From the NCBI GenBank assembly GCA_016169945.1, contig JADLSH010000158.1, positions 655,001 through 719,000 of the forward strand: a DNA stretch of 64,000 nt, given 5' to 3'. This DNA comes from Trachythela sp. YZ-2020. Lineage: Eukaryota > Cnidaria > Anthozoa > Malacalcyonacea > Clavulariidae. The translations under genes and the position numbers were made by a program. Below are positions 34,516 to 44,635 of the stretch, piece after piece. Position 1 is the stretch's first letter. The number at the start of each line of letters is the position of its first letter. Below the pieces are notes generated by a model. The model ran no database searches. It was given only the letters and a program-made list of their open reading frames with translations, and had not been told where the DNA came from.

Positions 34516-36238
34516 GATCGTGACTAAAACACCACACGAGTAACACGAGTGACATACGAGTTACATAGGAGTACATACAACACACGAGTACATACGACTA
34601 ACGTAACATCGAGTACATACGACTAACATACGGGAACATACGAATACATACGACTTACATAAGGGTAATAAACTCGTTTTAAAGAATGAGTTGAGTTATA
34701 TTTTTAAACTCCTTATCAACAGGCCAATCAAAAGCCCGACACGGAAACTGTCCAAAGCCCTATCTTCGGTTCAGTGCATGGACCAAATTTTTGAATACAA
34801 GCGATTAATCGCTTTTCAAAACTATCAATTAAGTATTTTTATGAAAATTTATACAAGTTCCTTATATGTCGCATTATTTGAGCATTTCGATTTTTTTCAA
34901 CAGCGAATTTTCGCGCTAATATTCAGTGCATGTCCTTTATTTTAATAGTGCTATTTCAATTCTTTCCTGTTGATAAAGAATTGAGCTATCGTACAAGTTC
35001 ATGGCATCTTTAGTATCGCAATATAAGTCAGTTTATTCCAAACTCTCATTAGTTGCTGGGGTACAGCAGCAACTATAGGATTCGGCAAGCACCTACGTCA
35101 ATATTTTGACGTCATGAAAATTATCCATCAATAACCCAAATTTTCTGAAACTTTAGTCCCACTTTAGTCTTTAATATCCAAACGTTTATCTCTAAATATC
35201 CCATATACGCACCAGGCTTCACCACGCCATGTACCATGCAAGAAGATAAACAATGTGCGAGTTTCTGTAATTTTAGAATTCATATCTTTAAATTTGCGGC
35301 TTTTCAAAGCTCGTGCTACTATAATGCTTTATACACCTAAAAGAGTGTGAAAATGCGCACAACATAGTCGAATTTCGACCCAATCGTGTGTCCAGATTTT
35401 GTGCAAATTGCTTCTGAATATAGAACTCTAAAGTCTAATTAACAAAAGCGGCAGTGTATTAAAGCGGCGGTGTAATTCTTAGTCTAACAATATATAACAT
35501 GCACAATTGTAGTTTGTATATATCTCTAAATTGTCGGCTTTTCTATAGGTCTGTACGACCGTTACAAGGAGCGTAACATTTTGGACAACATGGTCGAATT
35601 TCGATGCAATCGTATGATCGATTTTGAATATATAACTCTACAAAAATAAAAGCGGCGGTGTAATTCTAAGTTAAGTTAAACTAACAAGTACGTAAATTAC
35701 TCAGAACTATATTTAAAAAGATCCAGCAACTTAACGCTCAACAGAGCGTCTTGTTGTAATAAAAGAACGTGGCCATATAGCTAACGAGACTGCCGAACAT
35801 TTCCTGGCATGAAAATGACCAAACATTCAAGTACTTTTGATATAGACGGAGTGTTTCTACTGTATTTAATATTTCTTGTAAAGTAGGACATTCATTGATT
35901 TTTATAAATTACCGTTGATTTTAAGCGTTATTTTTGCGTCGTTTTTATAGCAAAGTAGTATGTCGAGAGTAAAATTCGATTGATATTTTTCGCAGACATA
36001 AAAAATTAGCTTCAACCAATCAAGTTTGTCGACCTAGAATCGAATACGATATTTTTTGTCAATAATGCAATATACAAACACTGAAACGAGTTTACTACCG
36101 TATGTAAGTCGTATGTACTCGTATGTAAGTCGTATGTACTGGTATGTTAGTCGTATGTATTCGTATGTTAGTCGTATGTACTCGTATGTAACTCGTATGT
36201 CACTCGTGTGTTACTCCTGTGGTGTTTTAGTCACGATC
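34516..36238 (+). repeat. Foldback left arm
   Basis: The arm has its own inverted ends, each with ATACGAGTACATACGACT-type arrays (34540-34670 and 36097-36215). Its interior has no coding potential. It matches, in reverse, 36283-36803 and 48154-49363 of the right arm. Confidence 0.9.
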
Positions 36239-36282
36239 GGTTTACAATAAGCAGTTTTGTAGATTTGGCCGATCAACTATAG

Positions 36283-36803
36283 GATCGTGACTAAAACACC
36301 ACACGAGTAACACGAGTGACATAAGAGTTACATACGAGTACATACGTTACATACGAGTACATACGACTAACATACGAGTACATACGACTAACATACGAGT
36401 ACATACGACCAACATACGAGTACATACGACTTACATACGAGTACATACGACTTACATACGAGTACATACGACTTACATACAGTAGTAAACTCGTTTCAGT
36501 GTTTGTATATTGCATTATTGACAAAAATATCGTATTCGATTCTTGGTCGACAAACTTGATTGGTTGAAGCTAATTTTTACGTCTTTGCGAAAAATATCAA
36601 TTTCTCTGCCCTCACTCCTACCGACTTTTTGCCATCGAATTTTACTCTCGACATACTACTTTGCTACGAAAACGACGCAAAAATAACGCTTTAAATCAAC
36701 GGTAATTTATAAAAATATGAATGTCTTACATTACAAGAAATATTAAATACAGTAGAAGCTCTCAGTCTATATCAAAAGTACTTGAATGTTTGGTCATTTT
36801 CAT
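36283..36803 (-). repeat. Foldback right arm, inner segment
   Basis: Inverted copy of about 35.80-36.24 kb of the left arm, including the array at 36310-36485. It carries about 30 bp not present in the left arm (around 36604-36632). It ends at the Polinton TSD TTTCAT (36798-36803). Confidence 0.9.
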
Positions 36804-36994
36804 AATAGTATAGGAAATGAGGGTATCGGCACAGTTTTCCTAAAGACCGCCCTCCCACGCAAACCTAGGAGTTTGGGGAGACCATTTCCCAGACGCACTA
36901 TGGTCACCACTTACGCCGTCATATTTGCGTGGAAACGCGGTCAGTCTGAAACTATGACCGATACCATCATTTCCTATACTACTATATGGTTACG
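36804..36994 (+). repeat. Polinton left TIR
   Basis: It matches the right TIR in reverse over about 190 bp. It is itself bounded by an inverted pair: AGTATAGGAAATGAGGG at its outer edge and CATCATTTCCTATACT at its inner edge. Confidence 0.9.
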
Positions 36995-36998
36995 TAGA

Positions 36999-37471
36999 CT
37001 AATCTGCGGATTCACATTTCTTCTTATAGACATGCTTTGCTGTTATAACTCCCCCACTCATTAATCCTAGCAAAGGAATGTACGGACTTATTTTCTCAAC
37101 CGCTTTAAGAACATCGCCCTTTAAAAGAGTGTTATCATTCAATTCTTTAGATAGTTCATCAGATGACTCTATAGCCTCAAGGCCACCAAGGATATCAGAG
37201 AATTTTGATATAATTAAATCAGTGAGATACTCATTCGCCTTTTTCATTTTATCCTTTTCCCATTTCTTATATAGTTTCTCTATTGTTTTGCTACTAGCCT
37301 TTTTGAGGTAGGCTACGGTTTTGTCATACTCCCCATCTTCAGCCAACTTAATTAACTCACTTCTGGCATCTATTTTATTATTATTATTATTTTCACCTTT
37401 ACCATCAGGTTTTAGTATTTCTTCTATATCACTATCACTATCATCGCTGACGACATATCTTTCCTAGGCAT
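36999..37471 (-). pseudogene. Small acidic Polinton protein with one membrane segment
   Basis: The ATG at 37471 lies 9 bp after the ATPase stop and opens MPRKDM. The frame that codes for the rest is open from about 37462, so a frameshift near 37455 is likely. The readable protein (about 150 aa) has an acidic serine-rich start (SDDSDSDIEE), an asparagine run, a lysine-rich helical middle, a hydrophobic stretch near the C-terminus (ISPYIPLLGLMSGGVI) and a basic tail. It ends just inside the left TIR. I do not recognise the family. Position and gene spacing suggest it belongs to the virion gene block. Confidence 0.55.
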
Positions 37472-37479
37472 TATATATA

Positions 37480-38070
37480 CTATACCAAGCTATATATTCC
37501 ATTGACTAGGTTGATATCCAAGTACTTAGCGTTGTTAAGACTAGATAACAAAGATTTCCCACAATCATTTGATATTCCCCCAAATAACTCATCGGTTAAG
37601 ACCTTCATACTGCGCTTATTATGCGTCTTAAAGAAGACAATTCGCGTAGTGTTATCCCTAACCCCAGTCGCTAAGCTATTCAACTTTTGGGATACTATAA
37701 ATAAGCTAATCCCATGGTGTCTACCACTATATGCTAAGTAGCTAAGCGTACCAAAGTTGCTATGTTGTTTGGTTTCATTAGAGATGTCATCAATTATAAC
37801 AGCTACTCTACTACCACCGGCATCAGCACAAAGGTTTTTAATGATGTATTTAAGCATACTATCAAGTTTATCACCACTCACCTCAACCGCTATTACCCCA
37901 TCATCTGTGTCAATTGGTTTCCATTCCGCATACGTTTTATTAATCCAAATAGTTGGACATAATATGATCACATAATCAAATTTACCTGGTTCTATTAAAT
38001 GGTGTAAAAACACATATGTCTTACCAACTCCTGAGGGGCCAACAATAAGTGTTAACTCCGGTTTATCCAT
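37480..38070 (-). CDS. Polinton DNA-packaging ATPase (FtsK/A32 type)
   Basis: A 196-codon intact frame begins at the ATG at 38070. Walker A GPSGVGKT is at residues 11-18 and Walker B VAVIIDD ends at D94-D95. A sensor-like IVSQ and an Arg-rich C-terminal half follow. This matches the A32-like genome-packaging ATPases that Polintons share with large DNA viruses. They drive DNA into preformed capsids. The start lies 9 bp after the capsid gene stop, and the stop lies 9 bp before the next ATG, a tightly packed minus-strand gene train. Confidence 0.9.
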   Translation of the reverse strand: MDKPELTLIVGPSGVGKTYVFLHHLIEPGKFDYVIILCPTIWINKTYAEWKPIDTDDGVIAVEVSGDKLDSMLKYIIKNLCADAGGSRVAVIIDDISNETKQHSNFGTLSYLAYSGRHHGISLFIVSQKLNSLATGVRDNTTRIVFFKTHNKRSMKVLTDELFGGISNDCGKSLLSSLNNAKYLDINLVNGIYSLV

Positions 38071-38079
38071 ATACTACTA

Positions 38080-39272
38080 TTATTGTATTGATTGCAGGTC
38101 CTTATTAATGAGATTGACAAGTCCGTCACTCACCACAAAGATGTGGCACATCACATTAGCTGCAGTCGCCTTTTTAACAATCTCGAGAAGTATACCAGAT
38201 TGTGTATTTACTATCCGCTTACCATTAGCTGTAACATTACCCTGATTACTTCTAAGATCAACAACAAGAGCAAATGAGTCCTTATAAAAGCCCTTTATCC
38301 CCATGTACTGGTCTGCAACCGGTGAACCGATACCAAACACTCTGCTAGCCTCCTCATAGAATCTCTCCTTAGTAATTCCCTGAGAGTAGACAGAGTTTGG
38401 TACCCCTTCAATGGTGACCTCACATTCTCAATATTGGGATAAATATACTCCTCTGTGTCACCTCTTACTTTTTTGGTGAATAGCAGAACTATGGACTTCA
38501 TTGATTTCCTAGGTAGGTTAATACTTTCATTAACAATAGTCTGATCCTTACCCCATTCTACTGTTTTCATTAAAGTCACATGTTCATATGATAGTGATCG
38601 ACCAGCTGAGTATAAATTAACTATTTCACCGGCTAACTCTTCATTATCCACAGTCTCGTACTCCAGTTCCAAGTTTCCCAGTTCATACCCAGCTACAGTC
38701 TCATCACCCTGCGCCTCCATAATATCAATAGCTTTGCTGAGTGTCAGTACATATTGGAATCTATTATTCATATAAAATGGCGCAAACAGCCCATGATCAC
38801 TAATGATACGGTCTATTTGAACTCTTAGCTTATTCCCATACACCGAGAACATCAACCCATCAGACACTTTCCCAACATCACCGGATGTGGCTCCTGTGTC
38901 GTCACCAGACATAAGCTTTCTAAGGTTCTCACTACCAATTCCATACTCAACTCGTTGGTCCCTTTCTGACTTACTCAACCATAGGTCCTTATATACATTA
39001 TACAATCCCTCACTCGAGCAGTCATATACTATCTCCCCAGCTAACTTTACCCTAAACCTCTCTATTATTGACTTCGACAGGTTATTCAGGAACCAACTCT
39101 TTGCGTTATTGTTTTTAAAGTCAAACAGCAAGTGAAGTGACCCGGGAACTAAGCAAGTATCTGGCTTTAGCTTTGGGATGTCTATATAAAGCTCTTCGCC
39201 TGGTGAGACCTTATTGGGGTTCATTGTTATAACATGCCTAGTCCTCACTCCTTTAACGCTAGACATTTTCAT
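38080..39272 (-). pseudogene. Polinton major capsid protein (double jelly-roll type), frameshifted
   Basis: Start ATG at 39272. About 285 codons are readable, with a segment typical of Polinton capsid proteins: GEELYIDIPKL, CLVPGSLHLLF, LAGEIVYDCSSEGLYNVYKD, LWLSKSERDQ and a Gly/Asp-rich loop. Near 38415-38425 the frame shifts; the proper C-terminal part (about 110 codons) runs in another frame to the stop at 38080. Family length (about 400 aa) fits the sum. The identification is by motif and by position beside the packaging ATPase, not by a search. The shift would remove the C-terminal quarter. Confidence 0.65.
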
Positions 39273-39413
39273 GCGTCGATAACCCGGCTGAAGTTCTGAC
39301 TCTGTGTTGTTAATATATTATTACTACGTTTTATTATTTTCACTGCGCTGCACACTGTGCTGTACACATTTGTGAAAATTTTGTGTTAAACAAATACAGC
39401 TTGCCATCTGTGT
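39273..39413. other. Short intergenic gap in the Polinton
   Basis: The only gap over 100 bp in the minus-strand gene train. It probably carries the promoter of the capsid/ATPase group. No motif assigned. Confidence 0.3.
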
Positions 39414-40895
39414 TTACTCTACACGGCGGCGGCGCTTATAATTATCATAAATAAACCACGCTACAGCTAGAGCTAATAGCCATAAGTTGTTGGCTAGAAA
39501 AGCGAGGCCTTTCGCTCCATATTTTAACAGTGTGCTTAGGATGGTGCCAATTGCTGATACTATTGGCCCCAAATAAGGACCAACTGTAGCGGCGATCTTC
39601 TTAAACACATTATAAACAGCTTTAGATAATTTACCAACCGCCGAGGCTCCTTTGTAAACTGCCGTGCGCCCACTGACTATAATACTAGTTATAACCCCAC
39701 CAATACTCAAGGCAACAGCGGATAACCCAACTGTGAGCTCTTTGTTATTCTTAAGCCATTCCTTAAACCTTTCATACCTGCTGATATCCTCTTCTTGTTG
39801 GGCGCGAACCTTCTCCACTTGCTTTTGCTCTATTGTTCTGTCCCTTGCATTTCGTAGCCCAATAACTCTTTCCTCTAATGATATAAAATCCACTGTACTA
39901 GTATCCGGATCATCCCTTTGGTCAATTACTTCATTAATTGTGTTATTAAAGTGGTCTGCCTGGATCTGTAAGGACCCGTTGGGACCAATTCTTGATTCGG
40001 GGTCCATACTACTTGATGGGTTTAACACACCCTCAAGCTCTCTGTTTTCCTGTGACGTTAGTTCTTCTATGTTTTGGTATTCCCTGTGTGTCTCAATTCT
40101 TTGAAACTCCTCTCCGGGAGTCCCGGGGGTCCCGGAGGTCTCCTGGGCTTCCCCCGGGATTTTACTTACCATATCTCTGAACTGTTCTAACGCTAACTTA
40201 ACGGACGGGTCTTTACTTTTATTAATGACTAACTTTCCTTTGGAACTTGAAATGAAGATTGGGGCTGGTTCACTTAGGTTACCGTCACTATCTTTCGCCT
40301 TGAAAGATATAGACCCTCGGGAGTCATCTGTGGCATATGTTCGTCTGACTATGTCTCTCGACACAGTGTCCTTACCTAATACCTTTCCTCCTTTCATTTG
40401 TCCGAGCTTCTTATTTATTTGCCATACGTGCTTCATTTGGTCGGTCACCACTATTCTTTCATGTTCATCCGTATCTAAAGTAACCCTACCGTCCCTTAAT
40501 ACAGCCAAACGCTCACTTAAGTCATATGTATCTATCGCTAAATTATAGTTTTCATCAGTCACATCTCCGTAGTCACCCGCTTTCTTTACGAACGTTACCT
40601 TTGGCGTACTTACCTTACCATTTATTGTTACGTTACTGTTGTCACTAGGGTTGTCTATAAATGACGTACTTGCCTCATCACTGGGGTCATCTAAAAATAA
40701 TGAACCTACTTCCGGGTTCTTAAGCTGTCGAAACCGATCCACTACTTTCATTTTACCGTAGATTTTTCCGTATGACTCTGGGTTTTTCACTAAAAGATCT
40801 CTTAGTCGACCATATATTCCGTCCAACTGTTCATAACCCATATCGTTATATTCTGGATACTTTTCGAGCTCTCCCATTTCAATGTCTTCATCCAT
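39414..40895 (-). CDS. Polinton virion-like protein with hydrophobic C-terminus (PW-like)
   Basis: An intact frame of 493 codons. The N-terminal two thirds are hydrophilic, with acidic and Asp/Ser-rich stretches, a short Gly-Pro-Thr run (SGTPGTPGEEF, about residue 255) and a charged helical stretch (about 345-385). The last about 105 residues hold two or three hydrophobic segments (about 395-417, 435-465, 470-485) and end in a basic tail (YDNYKRRRRVE). Long proteins with this layout occur as conserved unassigned genes (PW or similar) in Polintons; this assignment is an inference. The ATG is 3 bp past the integrase stop. Confidence 0.5.
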   Translation of the reverse strand: MDEDIEMGELEKYPEYNDMGYEQLDGIYGRLRDLLVKNPESYGKIYGKMKVVDRFRQLKNPEVGSLFLDDPSDEASTSFIDNPSDNSNVTINGKVSTPKVTFVKKAGDYGDVTDENYNLAIDTYDLSERLAVLRDGRVTLDTDEHERIVVTDQMKHVWQINKKLGQMKGGKVLGKDTVSRDIVRRTYATDDSRGSISFKAKDSDGNLSEPAPIFISSSKGKLVINKSKDPSVKLALEQFRDMVSKIPGEAQETSGTPGTPGEEFQRIETHREYQNIEELTSQENRELEGVLNPSSSMDPESRIGPNGSLQIQADHFNNTINEVIDQRDDPDTSTVDFISLEERVIGLRNARDRTIEQKQVEKVRAQQEEDISRYERFKEWLKNNKELTVGLSAVALSIGGVITSIIVSGRTAVYKGASAVGKLSKAVYNVFKKIAATVGPYLGPIVSAIGTILSTLLKYGAKGLAFLANNLWLLALAVAWFIYDNYKRRRRVE

Positions 40896-40898
40896 CTA

Positions 40899-41993
40899 CT
40901 ATTCAACGATATTACTTTCTGGAATCCAACTATTGTGTTTATTATCATAACCTAACCACTTCACCAGAATCATCTTCTTTCCATTGAGTGTTTTCCTTTT
41001 TAGTATTTTCTCAACTTTAAATACACCACCGTCTCGCTTATTACTGACAGCTGATAACTCCTGCTCATAAAATTTACCAATAATTGGCTCACCGGAAAGA
41101 TCAACAATCTCATAAACGTTTGGATCGCCACGAATAACCTTTGCAATTTTAAACAATTCCTCCGTAAAGTTAGCCTCATAGCCTTTAGTAAAGGTGGACT
41201 TATAACTGGATACTCTAACAGTATCATCAACCTTAAACTTATTTAGTGGTAGGTCTCCATATATATGACCATAAAGTGTTGTCCAAACTTGACCTTCGTT
41301 ATCCAGATTAACATATTTCGGCTTCATTAAAATGCTTGTATGCTTTGTACTATTATAGTTATCCACTAGTTGCTGTAACACATCAATCCATTTGTAGGTG
41401 CCACTATTATAGAAGTACTTCCACATAGCGGTCTTAAGTGTTCTGTTAAATCTCTCAATAATAGCAGCCTTCTTATCGGATAAAGTAGAGAAATACCTCA
41501 CACCGCGCTTCTGTAACAATGACTTCACACCAACATTATAGAATTCCTTACCATCATCAAACTGAGCTAACTTAGGGTACCGGTCGCCGAATTGATCCTT
41601 AAACTCAGATAATACCTCATCCACTGCTTTAGTCATGTTACTAGTGTCCTTTCTGTAAACCGGAATGGCAAAGGCATATCTGCTAAGAATCTCTACGACT
41701 GTTAATATCCAGTAATATCCTTTGTTCTTACCCTTGTATTTACCCATATCAACAAGGTCCATCTGTATTTGCTCGCCAAGGTAGTCGGCGCGTGTTTGTC
41801 TAAACTTATGTCTTCTAACAGTTGGTTTATATCTTGTGTAGGTGTCTTGCAACTTTAACCACTCTTTTACTTGTTTCCTACTTACTTGTAAACCATCCTC
41901 CAACGCTCTCTGATACAATCTTTCAACACCGGAATATCCCGTTTTAGGGTTATAATAAAGGTCCCTCAATCCCTGCTCCGACTCTAGTTCCAT
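40899..41993 (-). CDS. Polinton retroviral-like integrase with C-terminal chromodomain
   Basis: It inserts the element, making the 6-bp TSD. The frame has 364 codons. An N-terminal helical domain (residues 1-60) is followed by the DDE core: D79 (QIQMDLVDM), D146 (AQFDDGKEF) and E180 (AAIIERFNRT), with the usual KHTS and KPKYVN region after it. An SH3-like basic part follows, then a chromodomain at about 322-364 (VEKILKRKTLNGKKMILVKW, LGYDNKHNSWIPE), known to guide integrases to histone marks. All catalytic residues are present, so this gene may still be functional. The 10 bp at its start overlap the neighbouring gene's end. Confidence 0.95.
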   Translation of the reverse strand: MELESEQGLRDLYYNPKTGYSGVERLYQRALEDGLQVSRKQVKEWLKLQDTYTRYKPTVRRHKFRQTRADYLGEQIQMDLVDMGKYKGKNKGYYWILTVVEILSRYAFAIPVYRKDTSNMTKAVDEVLSEFKDQFGDRYPKLAQFDDGKEFYNVGVKSLLQKRGVRYFSTLSDKKAAIIERFNRTLKTAMWKYFYNSGTYKWIDVLQQLVDNYNSTKHTSILMKPKYVNLDNEGQVWTTLYGHIYGDLPLNKFKVDDTVRVSSYKSTFTKGYEANFTEELFKIAKVIRGDPNVYEIVDLSGEPIIGKFYEQELSAVSNKRDGGVFKVEKILKRKTLNGKKMILVKWLGYDNKHNSWIPESNIVE

Positions 41994-42568
41994 AAGTATA
42001 GTTCTAGTAAGATATTTCCTATATCAACAGGATGGTCGTTCTGATCAGTAACATTGAATACTAATTGATTAATAACACCATTCCCTACACTAACCTTAGA
42101 CTCGATGTCAACAAATGTTTGGACTCTGCCAAATAGACTTTTATCAGTGGTCACCAGTAAGCTACAGATTCTTCTACTTTTCCTACCCGATTCATCTATA
42201 TTACATGCCGGATCCGCAATGTTACAACTAATCTTAACGTATTCCAATCCGTTGTTAATGTTAACAGGATTATCACTGACGGTGGTTGTACCTCCTTTGA
42301 AGCTTCTGTTATCACTATTGAAGTCCAGTAGCGTAGCCAACCTTTCTGTTATATTCACAACAATACCAGAGTGTGTACATGTCGTTATTCTACACTTTCC
42401 TGTCTGCTCAATAGCCTCCAATGTTACAGTTTCACCCTTAAATAACGACTGTAAGCTCTTAAAGTTGTGATACCCAGCAGTCATTACTATAACCTTTCCA
42501 TCAATAGACATTGCTGTGAAGGCAGAGGGGGAGTTTTTAAAACGCCAAAATATGGTCGCCTTCTTCAC
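41984..42568 (-). CDS. Putative Polinton minor capsid protein, paralogue 1
   Basis: The readable frame has 194 codons. It shares with the next gene the C-terminal signature FxDIESKVxVxxGxxI, VTDQxDxPxDIGxIxxExYL, as well as GLEYxKI in the middle and a similar N-terminal layout. Compared with its paralogue it lacks about 25 N-terminal residues; the frame stays open upstream but I see no ATG, and it is shown from the GTG at 42568. The size, beta-rich look and place among virion genes fit a single jelly-roll minor capsid (penton) role. That is an inference. Confidence 0.5.
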   Translation of the reverse strand: MKKATIFWRFKNSPSAFTAMSIDGKVIVMTAGYHNFKSLQSLFKGETVTLEAIEQTGKCRITTCTHSGIVVNITERLATLLDFNSDNRSFKGGTTTVSDNPVNINNGLEYVKISCNIADPACNIDESGRKSRRICSLLVTTDKSLFGRVQTFVDIESKVSVGNGVINQLVFNVTDQNDHPVDIGNILLELYLWN

Positions 42569-42591
42569 GAAGAGACTGACCGCGGACGAAG

Positions 42592-43341
42592 TTAGATGAG
42601 ATAGGCTTCTATTATTATCCTACCTATATCCATGGGTTGATCATCCTGATCTGTTACCACAACATGGAAGCTGCTGATTTCATTACCGGTATTAACCTTA
42701 ACCTTGGACTCAATGTCATTGAACTCCTGTATTTGACCAAAGACATTACCGTCCTTAGGAATTGGTAGATGCAACACAGTCGAGTACTCAATAGCAGTCC
42801 CGCTCAACTCCTTAGTTTTTGCGGTGTACGTTTTATTATCCAATGTGTCAAATACAACTGGTCTGCTTACATTGGAGATGTTATTAGCCTCATCTATTAA
42901 TCGATCGGGGAAGTTGATTTTCAGGTATTCCAATCCGCGATTCATATTAAGTTTAAGGTGTGCTGTTCGGGTTGTATTGACATTCCATATTGTATTACCA
43001 GGTGTAATGCCTAGAAGTTCAGCCAATTCAGGGTATAACTTCAATGTCTTGCTCTTGGTTGTGATTATACAGAAGCCATTCCCACTGTAGTACTTTACCT
43101 TAATGTCTGGATCATATGCATGAATTGCCTTAACTATGTCAGGGAAGGTGGCGTGACTAGCCTTAGTAGTAAATGTTGCACCATCCACGTCAAACAGGTC
43201 TGTATTTTCAGGGAAATTCCAAAACTCCCAAAGTATTACAACCCTTTTTACCAGTAAATACTCATATCTGTCTAAGGATATTGGGACCTTTGGTGTGATA
43301 ACAGCTTCGGCAGTTTGCACTACCAACGTCAATTTTCTCAT
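42592..43341 (-). CDS. Putative Polinton minor capsid protein, paralogue 2
   Basis: I chose the ATG at 43341 (MRKLTLVVQTAEAV, 249 codons) over the one at 43428. It leaves a 9-bp gap to the divergent start at 43351, whereas the longer version overlaps that gene. The protein reads VPISLDRYEYLL at the start, GLEYLKINFPDRL in the middle, and ends with FNDIESKVKVNTGNEI and VVTDQDDQPMDIG. It is homologous to the neighbouring 194-codon protein, so the pair arose by tandem duplication. The capsid role is inferred from context. Confidence 0.5.
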   Translation of the reverse strand: MRKLTLVVQTAEAVITPKVPISLDRYEYLLVKRVVILWEFWNFPENTDLFDVDGATFTTKASHATFPDIVKAIHAYDPDIKVKYYSGNGFCIITTKSKTLKLYPELAELLGITPGNTIWNVNTTRTAHLKLNMNRGLEYLKINFPDRLIDEANNISNVSRPVVFDTLDNKTYTAKTKELSGTAIEYSTVLHLPIPKDGNVFGQIQEFNDIESKVKVNTGNEISSFHVVVTDQDDQPMDIGRIIIEAYLI

Positions 43342-43350
43342 TAAAGTAGT

Positions 43351-44622
43351 ATGGTGGATTATTCTAAATGCAAGATCGAGCTTGATTTTAAAACTAAGTA
43401 TCCTTACGCCGATATGAGTAGGTTTCACTTTGAAACATGGGCCGCCACTGATGGGTCAGGTGATAGAGGTACTAATGTTTATTTTATAACGAAGGATTGG
43501 ATACTAGTTGATATTAAAAAGAAGGAATTTACGGGTAACAAAGAGTACCAAAAGTATCTAACAATAAATAAGTACTACCACTGGCCTAAGTTGTGGCTAC
43601 CCTCAGGTGTAAATATACCCTTGACAACGCTCAATGATATGAGTGTTGGTGCTGTACTAAGTAACTTTGATGTATACGTTAACGATAGTGATAGATTTCA
43701 GAGTGACCTTAGTAAAATTGAGATTGCGGCGCCCAAGAAACTAATGCAGAGATTCGATATTAATACCGTCATTACCGAACCATATTACAGCAGTATTTGT
43801 GCTATGTACGTAGCAACACATCTCTCAGGGATATCCATGGAGCATCTACAGGCGGAAACCCCCGGGAGTCCGGAAGTTGAAAGTCTTATTAGGTATCATA
43901 TTTATTTTTGGATTAGAAGATTCCTAACAGCTCCGGACGGTCTTAAAAGATACTCCAATCAATTGCAAGCGATTGTTAAGGTGCTTCCTATTGTCACAAA
44001 GAGGTCTGGTAGAAAGTTCTACCAAGGGGTTCCTACAATTGGCACATTTAAGAAAGATCGTGGGTGGAACAAAGTTAAAGATGTTACATACGCCATAAAT
44101 AGCCGAGGACGACCAGTTGGAATATACTACAAGGAAAAGGTGGGCGAGTCGGTAAGAAACGCATCTGCAGACTATAAGTCATTTATACCAAAAACTGGAA
44201 GTACTGGACTAACAACACTTGGACAGAAGCTCCTACAGGAAAGCATAGAAAGCTACGTATATTCAGTCCTTGGATCTCAGGCAAGAACTAGGTGGCCGAT
44301 AGTTAACAGTGGGGCAAAGAGTTCGCAAACACAAGATATATTTCGTAAAATTGTTGAGGATACTGTAGTACAAAGCGATACAACCGTTACTATTGAAAAC
44401 ATGAGGAAAGCAATAGCAGCTACGAATGTAGTGCTTAACACTGCCATTAGTCCAGGCATTATTCTAGTTCCAGGAAATATGATTATTTTACAGAAGCCAA
44501 TTGCTGGCTATAATAATATTCTAACTATTGCGAAGAAGACTATGACCTTCGGAAAGAACGCCAATGTGAACTACAGCGCCGCGCAGTCGGTGAGCCACTC
44601 CACAGTACCAGCGGGACACTAA
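43351..44622 (+). CDS. Unidentified 423-aa Polinton protein upstream of the polymerase
   Basis: An intact frame begins at the ATG at 43351, divergent to the minus-strand block, and ends 14 bp before the readable polymerase frame. I do not recognise it. No membrane segment, Walker motif, DDE or cysteine-protease pattern is visible. The centre is rich in basic residues (FWIRRFL, KRSGRKFYQG, KKDRGWNKVKD), and the C-terminal third contains GQKLLQESIESYVYS. It could be a replication partner, a terminal-protein-like factor, or the detached N-terminus of the polymerase. Confidence 0.6.
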   Translation: MVDYSKCKIELDFKTKYPYADMSRFHFETWAATDGSGDRGTNVYFITKDWILVDIKKKEFTGNKEYQKYLTINKYYHWPKLWLPSGVNIPLTTLNDMSVGAVLSNFDVYVNDSDRFQSDLSKIEIAAPKKLMQRFDINTVITEPYYSSICAMYVATHLSGISMEHLQAETPGSPEVESLIRYHIYFWIRRFLTAPDGLKRYSNQLQAIVKVLPIVTKRSGRKFYQGVPTIGTFKKDRGWNKVKDVTYAINSRGRPVGIYYKEKVGESVRNASADYKSFIPKTGSTGLTTLGQKLLQESIESYVYSVLGSQARTRWPIVNSGAKSSQTQDIFRKIVEDTVVQSDTTVTIENMRKAIAATNVVLNTAISPGIILVPGNMIILQKPIAGYNNILTIAKKTMTFGKNANVNYSAAQSVSHSTVPAGH

Positions 44623-44635
44623 TAGTTAGAGACAA

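Noticed and set aside
34540..34670. CRISPR array
   Set aside because: The short period-10/20 units have no unique spacers and recur inverted at four places as transposon subterminal repeats.
36056..36250. Open frame with YVSRMYSYVSRMYSYV repeats, also at 36291-36524 and 49219-49449
   Set aside because: It is the translation of the subterminal CGTATGTACTCGTATGTTAGT array in the foldback arms, not a gene.
39664..40104. 146-codon plus-strand frame within the Polinton
   Set aside because: It is antisense to the 493-codon virion-like gene, which has the protein-like composition.
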